This document shows positions 58,954-64,000 of a DNA stretch of 64,000 nt, in pieces (within the stretch, counting starts at the first letter, position 1; the number at the start of each line of letters is the position of its first letter). Origin of the DNA: Proteobacteria bacterium ST_bin14. Its GTDB lineage: Bacteria > Pseudomonadota > Alphaproteobacteria > Sphingomonadales > Sphingomonadaceae. The position numbers were made by a program, and so were the translations under genes. Below the pieces are notes generated by a model. It made no database searches and had not been told where the DNA came from. It was given only the letters and a program-made list of their open reading frames with translations. The stretch spans positions 29,453-93,452 of the forward strand of contig MSXR01000005.1 in NCBI GenBank assembly GCA_002083655.1, in the 5' to 3' direction.

Positions 58954-60525
58954 TCATTCCCACTCGATCGTCCCCGGCGGTTTGCTCGTATAGTCATATG
59001 TCACGCGGTTAATGCCCTTTACCTCGTTGACAATCCGGGTTGCCATGCGGGGCAGCAAGCCGCCGGGAAATTCAAATGCTTGCGCCGTCATCCCGTCGGT
59101 TGATGTCACCGCGCGCAGCGCCAGCACATTGTCATAGGTGCGCCCGTCGCCCATCACGCCCACGCTGCGCACCGGCAGCAGCACCGCAAATGCCTGCCAG
59201 ATCGCGTCGTACAGCCCGGCGTTGCGGATTTCCTCAAGGTAGATTGCATCGGCCTTGCGCAAAATATCGCAGCGCTCTTTGGTCACTTCGCCCGGGATAC
59301 GGATGGCGAGGCCCGGCCCTGGAAAAGGATGCCGCCCGACAAAGATATCAGGCAGTCCAAGCTCCCGGCCCAAGGCGCGAACCTCATCCTTGAACAATTC
59401 GCGAAGCGGCTCGACAAGCTTCATGTTCATTCGTTCGGGCAGGCCACCAACATTGTGGTGGCTTTTGATCGTCACTGATGGGCCACCTGTGAAGCTGACG
59501 CTTTCGATAACATCGGGGTATAGCGTGCCCTGCGCCAGAAATTCAGCGCCGCCAATCTTGCGTGCTTCCGCTTCAAATACCTCGATAAATGTCGCCCCGA
59601 TGAATTTACGCTTGGCCTCAGGGTCGGTGAGCCCCTTCAGGCCGTTCAGGAACAATGTCTCGGCGTTCACATGAACCAGCGGGATATTGTAATGGTTACG
59701 AAACAGCCCGACCACCTGATCCGCCTCGCCACTGCGCATCAGGCCGTGATCAACAAACACGCAGGTGAGCTGCGATCCGATTGCTTCGTGGATCAGCACC
59801 GCCGCCACCGCCGAATCGACGCCCCCGGAAAGCCCGCAAATCACTTTGCCGCTGCCGACTTGCGCGCGAATTTCATCGATCTTGGTTTGACGGAACTCGG
59901 CCATCGTCCAGTCACCCGCCAGCCCGCACACATGCCGCGCGAAATTGGCGATCAGCTTCCCGCCATCCGGCGTGTGGACCACCTCTGGGTGAAATTGCAT
60001 GGCGTAATATTGCCGGTCATCGTCAGCAATCACGGCAAAGGGCGCACCGGCGCTGGTGGCCACAACGCGAAAGCCGGGCGCAAGGCTGGTCACCTTGTCG
60101 CCGTGGCTCATCCACACCTGGTGGGTATCACCCTCTGTCCACAAGCCGTTGAACAGGTTGCAGCTATCCTGCACATCAATAAACGCATGGCCGAATTCGC
60201 CACTGTCGCCCAGCGTCACCGCGCCACCAAGCTGTGCCATCATCGTCTGCTGACCGTAACAGATGCCGAGCACGGGCACGCCGCTATCAAACACGATCTG
60301 GGGTGCGCGCGGGCTGTCAGCGTCCAGTACAGAAGCCGGGCTGCCGGACAGGATGACGCCTTTTGGCTGCATTCGCGCAAAAGCGTCGGCAGCGGCATTG
60401 AACGGGGCTATTTCACTATAGACGCCCGCTTCGCGCACGCGGCGCGCGATGAGCTGGGTTACCTGGCTGCCGAAATCGACAATGAGAATCGAGCTGGGCA
60501 GAATGGAATCAGGATGCTGGTTCAT
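58954..60525 (-). CDS. guaA: GMP synthase (glutamine-hydrolysing)
   Basis: A 523-residue enzyme that makes GMP from XMP. The class I glutamine amidotransferase domain has the catalytic Cys in GICYGQQ and the His/Glu in MQFHPEVVHT. The ATP-pyrophosphatase domain has the PP-loop GLSGGVDSAVAA. The C-terminal dimerisation domain has RHPFPGPGLAIRIPGEVT and ends PPGTIEWE. The ATG at 60525 is standard. Confidence 0.96.
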   Translation of the reverse strand: MNQHPDSILPSSILIVDFGSQVTQLIARRVREAGVYSEIAPFNAAADAFARMQPKGVILSGSPASVLDADSPRAPQIVFDSGVPVLGICYGQQTMMAQLGGAVTLGDSGEFGHAFIDVQDSCNLFNGLWTEGDTHQVWMSHGDKVTSLAPGFRVVATSAGAPFAVIADDDRQYYAMQFHPEVVHTPDGGKLIANFARHVCGLAGDWTMAEFRQTKIDEIRAQVGSGKVICGLSGGVDSAVAAVLIHEAIGSQLTCVFVDHGLMRSGEADQVVGLFRNHYNIPLVHVNAETLFLNGLKGLTDPEAKRKFIGATFIEVFEAEARKIGGAEFLAQGTLYPDVIESVSFTGGPSVTIKSHHNVGGLPERMNMKLVEPLRELFKDEVRALGRELGLPDIFVGRHPFPGPGLAIRIPGEVTKERCDILRKADAIYLEEIRNAGLYDAIWQAFAVLLPVRSVGVMGDGRTYDNVLALRAVTSTDGMTAQAFEFPGGLLPRMATRIVNEVKGINRVTYDYTSKPPGTIEWE

Positions 60526-60597
60526 GCGTTCCGATAGCAGATGTGCGCCGCCAGAAAAGCTGCATCACGTTAAAAGCCCCAAAATCGCGCATGCCGA

Positions 60598-61311
60598 TCA
60601 GGCGACCGGCTTGCCCCACTCCATCATCACGAAATACGGCACCCGCCGGAAACGAGCCCCCCGCGCAGGATCCCCGCCGGTGGGGGATGGCTCGTCAAAA
60701 TGGCGCAGCACCAGGCCCTGATCGATCAGCAATTTCATATAGGTGCTGAGCGGGCGGTGCCAATTCACCACCCGGATCCCCTTCCATACGGCCCAGGTTA
60801 CCCGCTCTTCAAGATAATGATCTATCGAGAAGCGTGCCCGCCCCAACAGGTCGCGTTTCCAGCTATCGGGCTGTCCGGCCGTGTTAAAGCTCGTCAGGTT
60901 AGCAATCAACAGCGATCCGCCGGGGCGCAGCACGCGCGCCATTTCGGCAATGGCCAGGTCGATATCAGTAATGTCGATCAGCGACAGATAACTGCACACC
61001 AGATCGAAAGAATGATCGGCAAAATCGAGCTTTTCAGCGGCGCCCAACCGGTAATCTCCCGCAGGGTGAAGGGCGCGCGCGCGGTCAATCAATGCCGCTG
61101 TCGGGTCGATGCCAACGGGCCTGATCCCTTCGTTTGCGAGCATGCGACAAAAACGGCCCTCGCCACAGCCGACGTCGATTGCATCAACAATGTGCCGCGC
61201 GCGCACACGGGCGAGCATCGGCTGATCAAGCACATGAACCCGCCCAAAATCACCCTCTTCCCCCAGGTGATCAATCCAGGCTGCTGCCGATTGCACCCAT
61301 CCGTCAGACAT
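60598..61311 (-). CDS. Class I SAM-dependent methyltransferase
   Basis: A 237-residue methyltransferase with motif I VDAIDVGCGEGRFCRMLA, then GIDPTAALIDRARAL, FDLVCSYLSLIDI and MARVLRPGGSLLIANL, a UbiE/Methyltransf_11-type fold. The ATG at 61311 gives MSDGWVQSAAAWIDHLGEEG. The substrate is unknown. It lies between guaA and the prolyl oligopeptidase gene on the same strand. Confidence 0.82.
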   Translation of the reverse strand: MSDGWVQSAAAWIDHLGEEGDFGRVHVLDQPMLARVRARHIVDAIDVGCGEGRFCRMLANEGIRPVGIDPTAALIDRARALHPAGDYRLGAAEKLDFADHSFDLVCSYLSLIDITDIDLAIAEMARVLRPGGSLLIANLTSFNTAGQPDSWKRDLLGRARFSIDHYLEERVTWAVWKGIRVVNWHRPLSTYMKLLIDQGLVLRHFDEPSPTGGDPARGARFRRVPYFVMMEWGKPVA

Positions 61312-61336
61312 GATCCGCGCCTTTCGACCGGGTCGC

Positions 61337-63487
61337 TTACTTGACCGCCATACCCGTCCATTTGGCCGCGAACGCCCATAGGTCGGCAGCTTCCTCAATC
61401 ACCTTATCGGTTGGCTTACCGCTGCCGTGGCCAGCGCGGGTTTCGATGCGGACCAGATGGGGTTTGGGGCCAATTTCCGCCGCTTGAATCGCGGCGGCAT
61501 ATTTGAAGGTGTGGCCCGGCACAACGCGATCGTCAGTATCCGCCGTGGTCGCCAAAATCGCGGGATAGGCAACGCCCGACTTTACATTGTGATACGGCGA
61601 ATAGGCCAGCAGCACCTTGAAATCAGCCTTTTTGGAAGGATAGCCATAATCATCCACCCAGTATCGCCCGGCGGTGAACCGATCAAAGCGCAGCATGTCC
61701 ATCACGCCCACCGCAGGCAAAGCGGCAGCGAACAGATCAGGCCGCTGGTTGACGACGGCACCCACCAGCAACCCACCGTTCGATCCACCCTGGATGGTCA
61801 GCTTGTCCTTCGACGTTATGCCCTGCGCGATCAGATATTCGCCCGCTGCAATAAAGTCATCGAACACGTTCTGCTTGTTGGCCAGCCGACCACCATCATG
61901 CCACGCCGTGCCATATTCACCCCCGCCGCGAATATTGGCCACCGCGAGCACCCCACCCTGCTCCATCCAGGCCAGCCGCGTTGCCGAAAAGCCGGGCAGC
62001 GTTGATATGTTGAACCCGCCATACGCATAAAGCAGCGTCGGTGCCGGCCCCGTGGCTAGCGCCTTTTTGTGGACGACAAACATCGGTACTTTCGTGCCGT
62101 CCTTCGACGCGTAGAACTTCTGCTCGACAACATAGTCAGCCGGGTTGAACGCCACCGTCGGCGTTGCCCATGCAGTCGCGGCCCCGGTTTTCACATCATA
62201 GCGATAAATGGTGGTGGGCGTGTTGAAGCTGGTGAAGGCGAAAAAGGTTTCAGGATCGCTCTGGTCGCCGCCGAACCCGCCGACCGCGCCTATCCCCGGC
62301 AACGGCACCAGGCCAAGCATTTGGCCGTCGAGCGAATAGCGACGCACCTCGCCCTTCACATCGACGAGATACTCAGCGATCAGCTCACCACCGATAATCG
62401 TCGCGCTTTCAAGCACGGCGTCATCCTGCGGCACCACCTCGCGAACGGTTGGCAAACCGCCATCTGCTGGCAAATCGGTTGCGACGATGCGCAGCCTGGG
62501 CGCCCCATTATTTGTTTTCCAAAAAAGCGTCGCGCCCGAATTGCCCGCCAGCTGCCACTCATATTCCAGCCCGGCGAACACCATGCGTGGCGCTGCACCT
62601 GCCACCGTCATGTCAACGGCGTGCACCTCGTACCGGCGATCGGTGCCCTGCGTGGTCGCGATGATCAACCAGCGCCCGTCATCGGTGAGCTGCGCGATAT
62701 GGCCCTGGCGGGGCTTGTCTGGCGTCGCATAGATCAGCCGGTCGGCGGATTGGGGCGTGCCAAGCTTGTGAAAAAACACCTTCTGATTTTCGTTCAGCGC
62801 CTGAAACTTCGCGCCCTCAGCGGGTGCCGGAAACGCCGAGTAATAAAAACCCGATCCATCCTTCGCCCAGGAAAGGCCAGAAAATTTCACCCACTCTACG
62901 GTATCGCTCAACAATTGGCCGCTGGCCACATCAAGCACTTTCAGCGTCCGCCAATCGGTGCCGCCGTCCTGAATACCATATAGGATTTTGCTGCCGTCTT
63001 CAGACGGTCTCCATTCGGCCAGCGCGGTCGCGCCGTCCTTTGACCAACCATTAGGGTCAATCACCACCCGGCCCACCCCGTCGAGCGTATCGCGAACATA
63101 CAGCACCGACTGGTTCTGCAGCCCCGAATTGCGGCTGTAGAAATATTTGCCACCCTTCTTCACCGGCAGGCCGAAGCGCTCATAATTATAGAGCTGTTTC
63201 ATCCGCGCCTTGAAAATGTCGCGGCCCGGCAGCGTGGCCAGATACGCGCTCGTCACGGCTACCTGTTGATCCACCCAGCCGCGGACTTCGCTGTCGGTGC
63301 GGACATCATTTTCAAGCCAGCGATACGGGTCGGCCACCTTTACCCCGAATTGTTCATCCACCTGATCAACACGGCGAGTTTGCGGATAGGCGATCGGTGC
63401 AGGCATGATGACATTTGCTTCCGGGCTGGTGTTGGCGAGAACAGGCGCTGGCACAGCAAGCAACATCAGCGGAAGGGCGCGGCGCAT
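61337..63487 (-). CDS. Prolyl oligopeptidase (S9A), exported
   Basis: A 716-residue S9 peptidase. The signal peptide is MRRALPLMLLAVPAPVLA (about 1-18). The N-terminal beta-propeller starts near DPYRWLENDVRTDSEVRGWV, and the C-terminal alpha/beta-hydrolase carries the nucleophile in IQGGSNGGLLVG, Asp in ATTADTDDRVVPGH and His in RAGHGSGKP. It cleaves Pro-containing peptides, probably in the periplasm. The ATG at 63487 was chosen over a TTG two codons upstream. Confidence 0.93.
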   Translation of the reverse strand: MRRALPLMLLAVPAPVLANTSPEANVIMPAPIAYPQTRRVDQVDEQFGVKVADPYRWLENDVRTDSEVRGWVDQQVAVTSAYLATLPGRDIFKARMKQLYNYERFGLPVKKGGKYFYSRNSGLQNQSVLYVRDTLDGVGRVVIDPNGWSKDGATALAEWRPSEDGSKILYGIQDGGTDWRTLKVLDVASGQLLSDTVEWVKFSGLSWAKDGSGFYYSAFPAPAEGAKFQALNENQKVFFHKLGTPQSADRLIYATPDKPRQGHIAQLTDDGRWLIIATTQGTDRRYEVHAVDMTVAGAAPRMVFAGLEYEWQLAGNSGATLFWKTNNGAPRLRIVATDLPADGGLPTVREVVPQDDAVLESATIIGGELIAEYLVDVKGEVRRYSLDGQMLGLVPLPGIGAVGGFGGDQSDPETFFAFTSFNTPTTIYRYDVKTGAATAWATPTVAFNPADYVVEQKFYASKDGTKVPMFVVHKKALATGPAPTLLYAYGGFNISTLPGFSATRLAWMEQGGVLAVANIRGGGEYGTAWHDGGRLANKQNVFDDFIAAGEYLIAQGITSKDKLTIQGGSNGGLLVGAVVNQRPDLFAAALPAVGVMDMLRFDRFTAGRYWVDDYGYPSKKADFKVLLAYSPYHNVKSGVAYPAILATTADTDDRVVPGHTFKYAAAIQAAEIGPKPHLVRIETRAGHGSGKPTDKVIEEAADLWAFAAKWTGMAVK

Positions 63488-63606
63488 GAACAAGGCTCCA
63501 GATAACGAAAAAGGAGCCGCACCGTAACAGGTGCGACCCCTTTCTCAATATCATTGGTGCGGCGTTCGACGCGGCGTTCGGCAGCGCTGACAGTCTGACG
63601 ATATCA

Positions 63607-63628
63607 CCCCTCCCCTGAAGGGGAGGGG
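63607..63628. repeat. Palindrome of repeat family D downstream of rplQ
   Basis: CCCCTCCCCTGAAGGGGAGG plus GG is the same 22-base palindrome found at the right end of the pcs-mcr element (44684-44705). It lies 25 bases after the rplQ stop on the minus strand and could serve as its terminator hairpin, although no T run follows. Confidence 0.7.
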
Positions 63629-63653
63629 CTTGTGCAGTTTAACCGCTCAGAAA

Positions 63654-64000
63654 CTAAGCAGCCTGATCGTAATCGTCTTCGCCCATCACCGGGCCCGAAT
63701 CCTGGCCCTTGGCCGATACATCACGGTCAACGAATTCGATGATTGCCATCGGTGCCGCGTCTGATCCACGTGGGCCCGTCTTGATGATGCGGGTATAGCC
63801 GCCATTGCGGTTCGCATAGCGATCGGCCAGCACTTCAAACAGCTTCACCAGCTGCGCATCGTCGAGCAGGCGCGCATGGGCAAGCCGACGGTTCGAAAGC
63901 CCGCCGCGCTTGGCCAGCGTGACCAGCTTTTCGACATAGGGGCGAAGCTCCTTCGCCTTGGGCAGGGTGGTGGTGATCTGCTCATGCTTGATGAGCGCCG
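63654..64000 (-). CDS. rplQ: 50S ribosomal protein L17, 5' end outside the window
   Basis: The minus-strand frame entering from the right edge reads ALIKHEQITTTLPKAKELRP, VEKLVTLAKRGGLSNRRLAH and MKLFEVLADRYANRNGGYTR, the L17 core. The C-terminal extension ends DVSAKGQDSGPVMGEDDYDQ and AA. About 115 codons are visible; the N-terminus lies beyond base 64000. As usual rplQ is expected to follow rpoA there. Confidence 0.93.
   Translation of the reverse strand, partial: ALIKHEQITTTLPKAKELRPYVEKLVTLAKRGGLSNRRLAHARLLDDAQLVKLFEVLADRYANRNGGYTRIIKTGPRGSDAAPMAIIEFVDRDVSAKGQDSGPVMGEDDYDQAA

Overview
The window is a high-GC alphaproteobacterial chromosome segment, most likely from the order Sphingomonadales. 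The run plsC-miaB-phoH-ybeY-corC with metK, trmB and lnt nearby, the protein sequences themselves, and four families of short palindromic repeats all fit that order. No tRNA, rRNA, CRISPR array or prophage was seen. Nearly all the sequence is coding, and about four fifths of the genes are on the minus strand.

Layout. 1-10.3 kb: translation and RNA-modification housekeeping. It is interrupted by a low-GC Mrr-type nuclease gene and a truncated ParD antitoxin between miaB and phoH, and the trmB-metK-lnt block faces the opposite way to phoH-ybeY-corC. 10.4-18.2 kb: a VOC protein, a winged-helix protein, a sorbosone-dehydrogenase-like protein and a MacAB/OMF tripartite exporter operon. 18.3-28.8 kb: a propionyl-CoA to succinyl-CoA block (pccA, bioB, scpA, mce, pccB) mixed with small membrane proteins, a DUF4160/DUF2442 pair, a GIY-YIG nuclease and many palindromic repeats. 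29-40 kb: acs, bfd-bfr with paired Fur-like boxes, der, bamB, panB and small genes. 39.9-50.2 kb: accA (frameshifted), mcr and pcs. 50.4-54.6 kb: an ABC/HlyD/TolC export operon whose ABC protein has lost its ATPase motifs. 54.7-64 kb: a cysteine-free OxyR-like regulator, katG, gene relics, guaA, a methyltransferase, a prolyl oligopeptidase and the start of rplQ.

The main biological theme is carbon assimilation. Mcr (malonyl-CoA to 3-hydroxypropionate, 1227 residues) and Pcs (3-hydroxypropionate to propionyl-CoA, 1836 residues) are the two hallmark multidomain enzymes of the 3-hydroxypropionate route. With PccA/PccB, Mce, ScpA, BioB, Acs and an AccA reading frame, this 32-kb stretch encodes nearly every step from acetate through acetyl-CoA and two CO2-fixing carboxylations to succinyl-CoA. 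This is half of the 3-hydroxypropionate bicycle, in an aerobic heterotroph-type genome. Two genes of the route carry unusual lesions: accA has an apparent 11-bp deletion that shifts frame, and pccA carries a 147-bp palindromic element inserted in frame with a 5-bp target duplication.

The second theme is repeat-driven remodelling. A GIY-YIG nuclease gene fits almost to the base between two copies of one palindromic repeat. A divergent fragment of the mce start lies next to the outer copy, and other gene stubs end in repeats.
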